Of a stretch of DNA of 64,000 nucleotides, positions 1 through 13,000 are shown piece by piece. Each line of letters starts with the position of its first letter. Positions within the stretch are counted from its first letter, which is position 1. The notes under the pieces were generated by a model. It did no database searches and had not been told where the DNA came from. It saw only the letters and a list, made by a program, of their open reading frames with translations. The translations under genes were made by a program, and so were the position numbers. Origin of the DNA: Marsupella aquatica. Its lineage: Eukaryota; Marchantiophyta. The stretch is from assembly GCA_973895155.1 (NCBI GenBank), contig OZ316892.1:10168001-10232000 (forward strand). The letters are read 5' to 3'.

Positions 1-54
1 GATAGCCCAAAGCAATAGCAACTGGATCACCCAATACAATTTACGTACTCTCAC

Positions 55-379
55 CTCATGGTGCTCCTTAGCAGCAGCCAAAAGTTGCACTTGCTTTTCC
101 TGTGAGTATACAGACCGTTGAACAATTCTCACCAGTATATTCAGACATACAGTAATTAATCCCTTGGTGAGTATTGAAGTTAAACTAACAATAAGGAAAT
201 AAGAACCAACTAAGCGACTCAAAACCCAGTGCTAAATTGAACCAGATTATTTTCGATTCAAATAGCAACAACAGACACAATGTACGTACCTTAGTGTTTC
301 TTGTTTGCCTTGGTTCTTGCTTTGCACGTGACCTTTTCTTATCTTTTACTTTCTGTTGCGCGTCGTCAAACATGGACAC
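55..379 (-). CDS. 5' end of an unidentified gene, two exons, continues beyond the left edge
   Basis: Two short exons fit together. Exon 1 runs from an ATG at 379 (a second Met lies two codons on) to 290 and ends AAG before a GTACGT donor. Exon 2 is 99 to 55, behind a CAG acceptor and before a GTGAGA donor. Both junctions are phase 0. The 45 residues are very basic and polar (MFDDAQQKVKDKKRSRAKQ, then EKQVQLLAAAKEHHE) and look helical or coiled-coil. The next exon would lie left of position 1. I do not recognise the family. The exons are small, so a chance match is possible, but both splice sites are good and the frame is kept. Confidence 0.4.
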
Positions 380-2460
380 AGTTTAGAGGAGTCATGGTGA
401 CATAAGGGAATACTCTGTTCAGTTTTAAGATCTGTATCTCGTCCAAAGCATCGCACAATCTCAAGTCTCTCAACACGCTTTTGCCAATTTATGGACCAAA
501 CAAAACTTTTCAACTGTGGAGAAGGCGATATTACCAGAAGGAAGTCAGGAAGCGAGAGCTCTTTGACTGCGGACGGACTCAAGGTGTCCACCCGTCTAAA
601 GAGCAACTTCGAAGATGCTCCTGCTGCATTTCAGATGTATTTGCAGTGGCAGTACATTAGTAAACTTGTAATGCAGAAAGGTGTGCGACACATCTGCAAA
701 CCATCTCCACACAGGCTAGTCACTTTAAGATTAACCGATTAACCAGCTCTTATTGGAAACTAATGGGAATGAAGTTAACACAAGCAGATATAGCATCTAA
801 TGAGAAAACACCAAGCTGTAGCGCATCTCACGAGATAAAGGCTTGTCCTACTTCTGAGCATCTACCGAGAATTCCATCATCAAATGAAGTACTCAAGTGA
901 CGAAGCCCAATCACGCACAAGCAGAAAAACGGTACATGAACCAGAACCATCGAATAGAAGATCAAAATGTATTTTCTGACTTTAAATGGCAAGACTATCG
1001 ATGACAGACATTAACTACCTTCTGGACTTTTCGCAGTTGCATCACCCAGAGACAACTCAGCAAGATTTGGTTCATGTCGCTTTATGGGCCTGGACGTCAC
1101 TTCCAACCCTGCTCATACCATGATAAGCTATAAATCACCCGAATCATTTCTGGAACACCCTGGTTCACAATTCACAGTGAATCTAGAAGTCCCGCCTTGG
1201 GAACCTTCATCAAGGAAATCAAGCTTATTCTCAACATAGGCGGGGACCCATTGGATTGATGCAGCTTGTTGTAGTCAATCGAGGAAAGGATAAGTGAAAA
1301 AGCCGCTTGAATCCGCGTGCAGGGCAAACTCACAAAGGGAGTCAAATGGTACGTCATTGCGCTTTCTCTTTACTCGCAAAACCGTTTCCTTTCCTGTTCC
1401 CTGTCCCATCGCCGACTGAACTTCGGCTTGGCTCTGAAGCACCACGCATAGCAAACAAACATACAGACATTTCCTTGTAAGATGTTAAGCTAAAGCAAGA
1501 AGGCTCACGAGAAACCCTAATTCTAGGTGTAGTGTTTAAAAGCAAACAGAAAAATGGAAATCCCATTCAGGAAGGATTGCAGGACACCCAGGAAGGAGGC
1601 TAATGAACGTTACAGAGAGATTGATCATGTGAATTCGGAACAGGCAAGAATTAATAGACACGTTTAGGGGAATACTACAAATCAAATGCTAATCCCTTAC
1701 CTGCATTGAAATCGGCAACAAGCAGAACCTACAGGATTCGATACAATCACTTCTTAAGGTCCGTTCCAGCGAGCCTTTGGAGGAAACTAGTGACAATTTC
1801 AATTATTGACCACTGCCAGAGGAATTACATTCCATTAAAGGAAAGGTTCCAGACTCTCATTCCCAAATGAATGGTAATCGATCAAACAAAAAAAATGTAG
1901 CCGAGACATTTTTTGTTATAAAGCTACAGCTCTTCCTGTCCCACCACCTCTGAAACTGCACACCCTGTCCTGTCCATCCTCACTCTCAACTCATCTCTCC
2001 CTCCCATCCAACTGATCCCAATTTACTACGAGTCGCTTCCTTTCCTCTTCATTCATCTGTCCCTTCATTCTCCTCTTTCTACTCAAATTTAATCTGTATC
2101 GTTGAACTGAGATTCGCCACAACGCATCGCCAGCTTGACCTTCGTGCTCACAAGTTCGATAGCTCGGAACTCCAACCACCTCACACTAGCGTAATCTTTA
2201 AGGTGGGCTAACGCTAGAAATATTCTTTGCCTTCGTTATTTTATGATGGTCAGAGTGTCAGACCCTCACTAGACTCAAGGATGACCGTTAGATTCTGGAT
2301 AATGGGGGCTGTAGCTATTTATGATGGTCAGATCTCCCTAGATTCAAGGAGGACCTTTAGATTCAGGCTAATGGCTAGGTGGGAAACAAGCTAATGGGAA
2401 ATAGAAATCAAGCTAATTTTAGCTAAAGTGGTGAACACTTTATGGAGAGGTGGAATCCAG
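380..2460. other. Gene-free stretch, no clear feature
   Basis: Moderately AT-rich DNA with only short open frames lacking recognisable motifs. The part just above 379 would hold the promoter and 5' UTR of the minus-strand gene at the left edge. Nothing else here can be supported. Confidence 0.5.
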
Positions 2461-2648
2461 CAATTTCCAGGTTGCTTTCTCGCACTCCACCAGCTCTCGC
2501 CTTGAATCGCCTTCTCTCTAGGACATTTCTTTCTTCCGAGTACATTATAACATACAATTTCCAGGTTGCTTTCTCGCACTCCACCAGCTCTCGCCTTGAA
2601 TCGCCTTCTCTCTAGGACATTTCTTTCTTCCAAGTACATTATAACATA
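2461..2648. repeat. Tandem duplication, 94-bp unit, two copies
   Basis: The unit starting CAATTTCCAGGTTGC at 2461 recurs at 2555 with almost no change (one difference, CCGAG versus CCAAG). Copies this alike suggest a recent local duplication. No gene is interrupted. Confidence 0.9.
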
Positions 2649-2884
2649 CAATGTATAAGGGCATTATGTACTTAAACAGCCAGTAACCATATAAAAGGGG
2701 GAAGAGTTCAAGACTTCTCTCTTTTTCCCTTTCCCCTCACTTCTCTCCTCTACCCTGCCAAGTTGCTCCACAATTTCAGGAAAAGAGTACTATTAATGGT
2801 GAAATCTGGTGTATCCAGGTTTTGTCATGGCCACTGTCCCCCAAAGCCATGGGAGGACAAATCAGAAATAGTCAAGGGACAGTG

Positions 2885-3330
2885 GTGATTTAACTAAGTT
2901 TAAGCCAGCCATGTAGTTCCCTAATATGCATAAATTTCATTAGTAAATGCACCAATATTTGCACTCTGCTTATGTGCAGGTTGACCCTCACTATACAGTA
3001 AATACTGGCATTTTGGTCAATAAGTATACACATGCATTTCTCAGTCACTGCAATGCACACATAAGTGCAGCATAAAGTGAAATAAAGTAGTGTCATGCAC
3101 TGATCCAGTTAAATTGGCAGTATGAGAACTCAGGGTATGAGGGGTTCCATGAGTGCAACCTGACAACACATATGAGAAAGTGCACAAGAAATTTCCCATG
3201 GTTTTATTGGGTAGTGCATCCATGCACATATGGAGAAGAGAATGAATGATATCCTGTCCACTTCTAGCATAGTGCACACTGTGGATAAGTGCAGGCTTTG
3301 GGCGTCTTCCTGGGAACCTCCACATAGAGA
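2885..3330. repeat. Diverged dispersed repeat, copy A
   Basis: This stretch shares several ordered words with 7250-7770: a 'gaccctcactaac/tatacag' block, 'ataagYgtacacat', 'cagtcagtgca', and near the end 'gtgcaggcttNgggcgtcttcc'. The copies are too diverged to classify. No terminal repeats or coding capacity are visible. Confidence 0.5.
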
Positions 3331-3545
3331 CGGTAGACTATAAATCAAATACAGTACAAAACTCGCTTTTGACACTAGAGGTGCACTAAAGTAGTTGAAA
3401 CCTGAATGATGAGTCAACCAGCATTTCCATTCAGACAAGCATCTCCATTCACAGTTAAGGGTGAGTTTCTTTTTGACATTGACATCCACTTGTAGGTGTT
3501 CAATACCTAGGTGCAATTGTGTTTGGTTCTCCATGCGGTGCTTTC

Positions 3546-3894
3546 TGTTAGGATTTACTCTTAGGTCTAGAGTTACGACTGTACCGTAGTTAAGGCTAAC
3601 CTTAGTCGCAGACTTGGTTAGGTTAGTCATGTTGTGCACACTCTATGACCAAGCGGTGTTCGCTTGGAGAGTGGGAACTCAGGCTCATTGTTATGGAGCT
3701 AGTTGAGAGATAGGGAGAGCTTGCGCTATGGATGCTTGGTATGGTCGGTCAGCCTAGAGTGCAGTAAAGCTCGTGTGTGTACATTCCCGTGGACGTAGCC
3801 TCATGTGGAGGTGAACCATGTATCTCTCTGTGTCGACTCTTGTGCGTTGGATGGTTCATGGGCTTGCTGTTGCGATTTTTGTCTATACTCAACA
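3546..3894. mobile_element. Solo LTR with 5-bp target-site duplication
   Basis: A 349-bp element begins TGTTAGGATTTACTC and ends TATACTCAACA, the TG...CA form of retrotransposon LTRs. It is flanked by the identical pentamer CTTTC at 3541-3545 and 3895-3899. A related element with its own 5-bp duplication sits at 29514-29932. No internal retrotransposon sequence adjoins it, so this is a solo LTR left by recombination between two LTRs. The superfamily (Copia or Gypsy) cannot be told from the LTR alone. Confidence 0.88.
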
Positions 3895-3899
3895 CTTTC

Positions 3900-6800
3900 C
3901 CCTATGGAGGAAATAACTCGATCACCTAGTTTATTCTGGGTTAAAGAACTTATTGGCACATTTCAAGTTCACTCATTCTTAGCATGTGATTGTCCTGGTC
4001 ATAGTATTTATAATCCTCTCCATTTATTTATGTATTCCAGTCAGCACATTAGACAGAAACCACTGAACAAATGGAGCTAATAATTTTGGGCCATAAATCA
4101 CATGCAAGAGAAATGGAGAAAATGAAAAAGGGCCCAAGTTTTTGAGAGCATTTTTTGATCAAGTGTCACAGTCATGGCAAACATGCACCCACAATCAATC
4201 AGTGCCCCACATGCATGACATGCTCAATACTTGATTAATTTTAGTCGTGAAGATGAATTTTCTCCTTAGCCCAAGTAAAAAAAACTTCATGGGTATTGCC
4301 ATGTTTTGGCTGCCTCAGGCTCCTCCGCCTCATAGCTCTTCAAATCATCGTTGTCATTCTAGTCTCTCCCCTCCCGGTCTAGTTGGGTCAGGTGTTGTAT
4401 AATGGTAGTCCTTTGGCGAGGGTCGATGATAGATAATAGTTTCATCTTGATGGAGTGGCATATTGGTTTCCAATTGTATCTACATGAGTTTTCCTTTCCC
4501 ACTGATTGGCTTGGGTTTCTGGTCATAGACTAGATTGGGTGATGTGCCTATTCCTCTCTCCATCATGCTGGTTCGGCTCTCTGGCTGGAGTAATTCTATT
4601 CTCTATGGTGTCTGGCTGCTGCCCTCCCCGGCCAATGGATCACAGTTGCATCATTCTCACTCTGCTCCGTTCTGGGCCCCCTCTTCTGGACCTCCGGTTA
4701 CCCACTCTCACATTGGGTATTGGCTCCCTCCTTCCTTCTCCAGCATATTTCTACCCCCAAACGGCGTCGCCTCTCCACCTGGTCCCCATGTTATCAGCAC
4801 TCTGCTGCTCGGCAGCTTCAGTTCTCCTATTAAATTGGAGTCCTTGGGATTGCCTTCCAAAAGTAATGGTTCTTAACAATTCAGAGGAACGCGTGTTGGT
4901 CCAGGGATAGAGGGATTGGTATTTCCTAGTCGCCTATACTTATTGGTGAGTAGGGATCGACTGTGGGTATTTTCTCATCTGATGGGTCCGTATCATCGCA
5001 TCATTGGTGATTGGCGGGTGATTGGGCTAGTTCCTCTGTCATATGTTTTGGCCCAACCCATTTTCCCAGATCTGATACATTGGTCACCAGGAGTATGATA
5101 TAACCAGCATCGGTGGCTCTTGGTGCAATGTTAGCCGTTTGGGTGCTCCTGCCTATGGATCATTTTTGATGAGTTGGCCTGAATGGGTTTTGAGGGCGGT
5201 GGTGGGGGCGTATCGACGGTTATATTGCCAGGGTATTACAGCCGGTGGTGGGGGGAATTGGCATATTCCCTGTTCTGATTCATGCTAGTCTCCCAGGTTA
5301 GGTTGGCTGGGATTAGGCGGGGGATTAGGTTACTTCGGTTCTCTCTTGCTGCTTTGGTCCATCAGATAGTAGTAGTCATAGGTTTCTCTCCTGGGGCCTC
5401 CCTTCCTCTCTCTGATGTGCCCGGTCTCTTTGGCCATCTGGTTGGGTTTTGCTCTTAATGATTCACTTGTCTTGGTGTGCTCCTCCTTCTAGTCACCCTT
5501 TTTTTTCCTTTTCTCTCTGGCCTGTCTCCTCCTATCAGATGGGTATTGTGGTCCCTTTTGCCCCGGATTTTGCCCCATAAATAAAGTTGCTGGCCCCCTG
5601 GGCCTTTGAAAAAAAAAGTTCTGATAGAGGGGCTTCCCACTAAAGAACAAGAGAACTACTTGGGTATAAGTAATTGGTACATTATAATGTGTGAAGTATA
5701 TCTTGACTATTGACAGGTCTATTTCCATGTGTGGCCTACAAATTGGATCAGATTTGGTGGTTAAAATGTTGAGCTTGTTGGCAATCATGTGTTAAGCTGC
5801 CTAACTGTGAATCTGATGCAGTGTAAGTGATGAATCAAGGGAGTGGGTGAACTGTACGAGAGGGCAGAGCTGAGATACCAACCTAGAGGGCTAACGGTGG
5901 AAATTCTAATTCTACTGTATGGATGAACTGATTGGATGGATGTTGTGATTTTCTAGGTGGGAAGGATAACCATATTGGTTCTGAGGGAGATATGACAGAG
6001 GGATGGGGAGGAAGGAGGAGAAGGAGAAGATCATTTGCTCCTCCCAGCTGCAAGAACAACCCATTTTGAAGATTTCACTGTCTAAGTTTTTACCATAATC
6101 TGAGAGGGGGTGTAAATTGGATATACAAATTTTAAACACTCTTATATCCAATCCCGCCCATTCTGGGCTATTGGTTGTGATGGAAATGTCATCTGGGCAG
6201 GAGGAAACATGGCCGGTTGAAAAATGTAGTTTGGTCACTATTTCAGCCAAAAGCACCTCCCTCGTCATCTCTCCGCAAAGTTTCGCCACCTCCCGAAAAA
6301 ATCCTCCACGTTGCCATGCCTTGGCTTTCTCTCTGCACCCCACCTTACCATTTGTGCCTCACTATCCATGCTTTGCCCTAGCTAATTGTACAACACACTG
6401 ACATTTGGGCCCCTGTTGACATAAAATGATATACAACCAATATTGGAATGGACATATCAAGAGTTTCAATATAAAATGGAAATAGAGCTCCATATGGACC
6501 CCCATGCTTGCCAATATGCTTGGATCAGAATTTTGCAACCTGGATGGACTACAACAAAGTAACCCCTGTTTTCTGCTAGTGTCCTACATATTACACCCAT
6601 GAGTGAAACGTCGCAAGAATATGTGACAGTTCGGCAGAGACCAACGAAGAAGGGAAGATCCATTATTCTCTTCTTCGTTTCAATGCACTTTTTATCAGCC
6701 ACCAGAAAGTGGCCAGATCCACAACGGGCCACAAGCTTTTTCATGTTTTTTCATTTTTCAAATCAGTCAAGAAGTACTGTACTTCAATCAATCAAGAGAG

Positions 6801-7249
6801 TAACCAAACTCACAAGGGGCCACAAGCTTTTCTTCTTTTGTAATCGGTCAAGAATTTAATGCAAGACCCAAAAGAGCGCTTTTCTAGTATTCTATATCTC
6901 CATTTTCATTAAAGCCTAGTACAGGTTGATTCCAGTGCGTCCTCCACAGTACAGTAGGTAATGAATAGATTCTATCAATAAATAAAACGTGCCCACTGTC
7001 TTAGTAAGTGAGAACTAAAACATGCACACGTTCTTAGTAGTGATACTGTTAACAAAACATTCACATGTCATGTTATTCGCAATAAAACATTCACACTTGT
7101 TGGTACTTATTGCAGGAAATTTACTTGTGGGTGTCAGTCGTACAGTTTACAGGTAATCCAGTATGACTGTGTCACGCCTCGTCAACCATGTCCAAGTGCA
7201 ACGCTGATCAGTGCACAAAGGTAATCGAGTCCCCTATCATTGCAGCTTC
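3900..7249. other. Gene-free stretch, low-complexity and unclassified DNA
   Basis: 4300-5500 is rich in T/C and G/T runs and carries overlapping open frames whose predicted peptides are Ser/Pro/Leu-rich with no motif. 5500-7250 has only short unrelated frames. No RNA gene, terminal repeat or domain is seen. Confidence 0.45.
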
Positions 7250-7770
7250 TTTCTTTGTAAATGCACCCAAAAATGCAGTTTTCATAGGTGCATCGTGACC
7301 CTCACTAACAGAAAAATATTTAATTGTACTTCAGTCTATAAGCGTACACATAGTATCATCAGTCAGTGCAAAGACTAGTGTTTATAAATAAGAGCTTGCA
7401 TTGATTACATAGAGTAATGACATGTAGTCATCCAGTTTGTAAGGGGCTGTACAAGGGTTTGGGGTACCAGGACTTCAGGATGTGGGACCTAACAGCAGGT
7501 TGATGATTACATCACAATACCAGATTGCAATGCCAAAACCCCAAACTTGGTGCTGTTGAGAGGGCAAGACATTGCGAATGGAGGTCAGGCTTATGATGGA
7601 GGTGGTTGAGCCCCTAATTTCGTTATCTAAGTGCTTGAACTGCATGACTTCTAGTTTTGTAGTCATGCACATGCCAAGAAGTGCATAAATTTAACTCCCT
7701 GCACTTGTTGGGTAGTGCATACTGTGGATAATAAGTGCAGGCTTGGGGCGTCTTCCCAGTAAACTGCACT
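7250..7770. repeat. Diverged dispersed repeat, copy B
   Basis: Partner of the 2885-3330 copy, in the same orientation with the same ordered words. Similarity is patchy, with insertions and deletions, so both copies are old. Confidence 0.5.
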
Positions 7771-10069
7771 TAGGCAAGGTAGAGTGTATTGTAGTCAAAT
7801 CCACCCACTTCACTGTTCATCAGCTCAAGATTGTCCTGAATCAAACAATCAAGAGGTTTGGACAACCAAAGAATCAAAGAGGCCAGTTCAAGAGGGTCCT
7901 GAAACAGATACCAAGAGCAGAGTCTTCCTTGGAAATGGAGGCCAGTCAGTAATTTAGAGTTAGTAATGTAGCACGGGACTTCTAAATGCCATCTATTGTG
8001 GAATGGAGCTCCCATTAGAAGAGAACAAAGATCGAGAGAGTCTAGCACAGTACAGCAAGGAGGTGATTCCATAAGTTGATGCAAAGCTTTGTGTGTACTT
8101 GTGCTTGATTGGGATTGGGATTGTTGAAGGGATGTGCTGAATCAAGGAACATAATGGTGTACTGTCAGGACGAGAACAAGTCGGCCAAGAGCAAAGAACG
8201 TGACTGGGAGATGAAAAAGTACCCACCACGCTCATTCACGTTTCTGCTGTGCCATGCTTTGCACAGCTGAGTCATTCAATGGCATTGGATGCTTGCTCAT
8301 GTCCTGCTAATATCCTCCCAGATCCGCACGGCCAGCCATTGAAGGAGACAGATAGACAGAGAGAGCAAGAGCAATGGTGGTACTTTCGTACTGTGGTCCT
8401 GTAATGACTCGTGACAACGGAAAACATATCCACAGGACAGAGCAGACCGGTGGTTGCTGTAAAAGGAGTCGGCTCTGACAATGATCAAAAGAAAGATTCG
8501 AACAACTCGAGAGGAGAGATCAGGGAGAAAAGGAAAGTAATCATGCCCCACAATCAATACCGTACCAGAATTTTATGAACTCATTACGTGCTTTGAAACA
8601 GATCGAATTAAGCACAGCAGCTGGAAGGAATGGGTCCATGGTATGATTTGGTGTGCTTCGTGGGACGGTAATGATTTTCAGTAGGAGTGACGAGCGCGGA
8701 GAAGGTGCAGACAAACACAGATCAAGGAGCGCTTGACGAAGCTTGGGGTCTCAAGCCGCTATGAGAAAGTAACAGACACGAATCAATGGGCAGGGAGTGC
8801 TTAATTGTCTTCTGCTGCATGACTCAGACTTTGAATTATCTGGGAGACATGATTGCACGTTGTCATCTCTCATCAAATTTTCGTCTGCTCAGTTGCCTGC
8901 TGCTGCTTGCCTGCCAGCAACAGCGGCAGCAGCACCACCCAAACATGAGCCAATGCTGGACGGAGCTAATCCTTCTGGATTGGCACCAAAGTACAATTCA
9001 GGGAAGACGAAGAAAAGCTGACGTATGCGATTGAGGCAGAGAGACATGAATAGTAGAAATACTCACCTCACCTGGCTCAGACCAGCTCTTTAAAGGAAAA
9101 CCGTGCTGTAGCATGGGTGCGCACGCAAAGGAATTAAAATTCCTTTGGGTAAAGCAATTTGAGCATTGGTCTGGGTGAGTCTGCTGGGATGATGAAGGAG
9201 GTAACTGTGCATGTGATTGAACGTAGAATATGCCCAGCATTCCCAGCTTTAAGTGTGAGGAACTTGCTTCGACTTCAGAGTATGCCACTGAGGTGTTCTG
9301 TTAGATGAGGCTGCTGTTGAGTCAAATCGATGAGGCCAGATCAAATCCGGGTGAATAAAACTTGGTTCGCAGGTCGGAGAGGCAAGTTGTTTAGCATCTG
9401 GGATGAGTCGTCTGTGATCGCTTTGATGACATCGTGGATCTCCAAAACTCGGTCGTCCATGAATCAGGTGTGAATCTTCTGTCAGATTTTAAAGCGTCAA
9501 TGGGCCAGAAAATTCGCAGGAGAGACGTTCTTGCAGGATGATCGGAATTCGCAAGGTCCAACGTTTTCGCTCGACAATATGGATCAGATACTCGCAGGTC
9601 AGTTCGGTTCTGGTGGCAAATTTTTCGACGACCTTCTACCCGTGGGAGCTGTAGAAACCCAACAGACTATTGCCGTTCTTAAAAACCAATCAAAAGGGAC
9701 ACCGATTTCTCATCCGGCTATTGAATCTCAGCAGATCCTGATGCCATTCATAATGCCACCGTAACTAGGATGTGGAAGTGGCCCAAAGAGTAGGACAGGA
9801 TGTAGGCAGGTGGTTCACAGTCATCGGAATGCAACAGATATAAGAGAATCCGAATTCTACAGACAAGCAGAGATGGGGAAGCCAATCTTATCCCTTTGCA
9901 GAACTTGGAATTCCCTTGCAGACTAGAGACACACCAGCTAACATTGTTCAAGGCGTGGAAACTGTATGTCTAAGTCAACTAATCTCAATTTCACTGTCAG
10001 TCGCCTCCAACTGAGCTCATTCACTTGCTTCGAGAGAACAATCCCCCTAAGCTGTCTTTTTCTTACAAC
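7771..10069. other. Gene-free stretch upstream of the receptor kinase
   Basis: Unique-looking DNA that must include the promoter and 5' UTR of the receptor-like kinase starting at 10070. No convincing TATA box or transcription start could be chosen. A 77-codon open frame at 9531-9764 lacks an ATG start and any recognisable domain. Confidence 0.4.
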
Positions 10070-13000
10070 ATGCGGAGAGCAATTTGGTTTCAGCAATGTT
10101 TGGTCATGGCACTCCTCTCCACACTGCTGGCCAAAAGCCTGGTGTTTGCAACCTATTACCCCCTGGATCTGGGCTGGAATGTCAAGAACAACGACGCGCT
10201 GGGTGTGGAAGTCAGTGCCGGGGAAAGACTCAGGATATTATTTATGGACACGGAAACCAGCAACTTTGCCTTGGCCTTTGTAAACCTCAATGGCACGTCC
10301 CCCTCATCGAACAGCACCGAAACTTTCGTCCTGGCCATTGTCATAATGCCATACACCGGTCTATGGAAAGTGGTTTGGAGTGCCAATTCAAATAGCCCAG
10401 TGGGAACCAATGCCACACTTGGCTTCAACTCTGATGGGAACCTGGCTTTGTGGGATGTTAACGGAGGTGAGGTGTGGTCCACCGGTGCCCCAAATGGTGT
10501 CCGCATCATAGGATTAGATATGGACAGATCAGGTACGAAGTAATCACTCAACAGTCTAGTCGGGCCTTTTTTCTTACATCTTCAATATTAGTATCTGTAA
10601 GGCAGAAGCAGGCGCGCTGTTTGACTTAGTAAATGCTCTTGCATTGCATGATTCCAAGGTTTCCACGTTTGAGAAGTTCACATGCGATCAACAGAAGTAA
10701 AGTACTTAGGGGCTTAGTAGCGTAGTACCGTTCAAGGTAGTGTAGCGAAGGAGGAAAGGGTTTAGAGGAGTATCGCTTTCTGCCTGTGCCAATTGGCATT
10801 AAACATATTCAGTTTGATCCTGCTTTTTCGACAGTCATAGTTGCAACTTCTGTACAATTTTATTTTTCTACTTTTAGTCCTGGATTGCGTTGCTCGAGTT
10901 TGTGAACAAGGTGCGCTTGCTATGATCACGCAAGGTTCTTGCCAACATGAAATGGTTCCTGCCAACACATTCCAGAGATCAAGGTTGCTGTAAAAGGACT
11001 CTCTGTGGTGGGGTCAAGAATTTCTCGGGGCATTCTATGATCAATACTAACACGTGGATCAGTGGCTTTTCTGGAACAACCCATCAGGTAATCTGGTCGT
11101 GGTCGATGCAGCAGGTTCTGCTGTCTGGGAAAGCTTCAAACACCCGACCGATGCCATTCTTCCCGGTCAAGTACTCCAAGTCGGGGCAACACTGGTGGCT
11201 AAATCTTCAAGCACAGATGCATCTCTTCCCTTCTACCAGCTTGTGGTGGAACATGTAGGGTTGGTTCTCTATGCCCCTTCCAGCTTGTTGGACAGCCTCC
11301 CACAGCAGAAGCAGCCATATTACGTATCTTCTCTTAACGACAAGCAAGATCTGGAAGGTGTAACAACCACTTGCCTGCACCCAGCAATGGTAACTTTTGA
11401 CAGCACCCAAGGATTGGTGGTCCGCTACGACATGTCATTGACATTTTCCTCTGTCTCAAGTTCTGCCTTGTGCAGTGAGATATATGGAGAGACCACCCTT
11501 GTTTTGTCAAGCAACGGGCAGAATATTCATCGACAGTTCATAAGGTTGGATGCTGATGGGAACCTTCGCTTGTACGTATATGCTGCCAACTCGACTGACT
11601 GGCAGGTTGTGTCCAGCGTTTCCAACACCAAGTGTGATCTCCCAGGTGCATGCGGCAAGTATGGTATATGCTTCAGAGATCGATGCACCTGCTCAGGTTC
11701 GACTAAAGTTGAGGAGAAGCCAGTAGTCCAACATCTGCTAGACAATTCGCTGATTGAAAGTCCATCTGCTCTGTTTCTTAGCTGCAAACCTCCCGATACC
11801 AGGGCAGCTCCTGAGGTTACGGGGCAGTCATCTACAGCCAATTGTACGACTCCTTCAGAACCTAATTACACGCAGGAAATTGTTACAGTGGCTAGTGCTG
11901 ACTACTTTTCGAACCAATATGTTACTCCAGATTATTTTACACCTACGATCGTTGAATGCGGCCAGCGCTGCCTCAAGTCCTGCTCCTGCACTGCCTCATT
12001 CTACCGCAACGACTCAGGTGGGGCACTAAATCCTACATGACATCGTGAATGAGGACTTTGAAAGAATGGTTTGGTCTGGTCTGGCCTCGCATTTGCTTTT
12101 TGAAAATTGGAAAAGCTATCAAACCCTTGGTCAAACGAGAAAGGCTCTCCTGTTGCTGAAGCTCCGAGCTTGTTATACTCCATTGGCGCTAAACAAGACA
12201 TTAATTTGCAGGATAACTCGAACGATTCTCCTATTATGGGAGAGAACGAATATTGCCAGCCAGAGAGTAGTTGTGAACAAATAACCTGGAATTTATACAA
12301 TGGAAATGTACTGTAAAGAGTCTTGCCTTTCTCTTACAGAGAGTTCCCTGAAAAATATCATATCAAAGTTCAAATATCCGTGCCAGACCCGAAGCTTGAC
12401 TCATAACTTCAATCCCTTTTTGCTACACAACCTCTAGTCTATTTTATCTGGACTTCAGGAAGCGTCAATAGAAAAATATTTCTCGATACGACGTTCTAAC
12501 GTTTGACGAGTTGAGCGACCTCTAACATTTTAAGTCCCTGCGTTCCTGGATTCAGGTGCTTGCTTTTTTGTGGCTGATGTGCACAGCCTTCGGAAGGTTT
12601 CAGAGACAGGATACTTTGCTCTCTTGAAGGTTTTTTCCGCCTTGGATCCAGCCTCGTCCCAAGTCAATGGAAAGAATTCCAGTGACTCGATTGCCATTGG
12701 AGTAAGCGTGGCCCTCGGCAGTGCTGGACTTCTTCTGGGTTTCCTCCTTTGGACACTATATAGACTTTTGGGAAAAAAGAAAGGGCGGATCCAAATCCAA
12801 AAGTTTCAGGAGGAGGAAGGAGCAGCTGATGAAGAGGACGAGCTGTTAGACTCCCTCCCTGGGTTACCTCAAAGGTACAACGTCAAGGACCTCTCGTTGG
12901 CCACCAATGGCTTCCAAACCAGGTTGGGCAATAGTAGCAGCAGTGGAGGTTTCAGTTCAGTTTACGATGGCTGTCTTGCTGATGGCTCCAGGGTGGCTGT

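Noticed and set aside
3130-3639. 169-codon minus-strand frame
   Set aside because: Runs across the dispersed repeat and into the solo LTR; no motif, and the start is not an obvious ATG context.
4506-4910. 134-codon plus-strand frame
   Set aside because: Overlaps a second frame of equal quality, is Ser/Pro/Leu-rich from low-complexity DNA, and has no domain.
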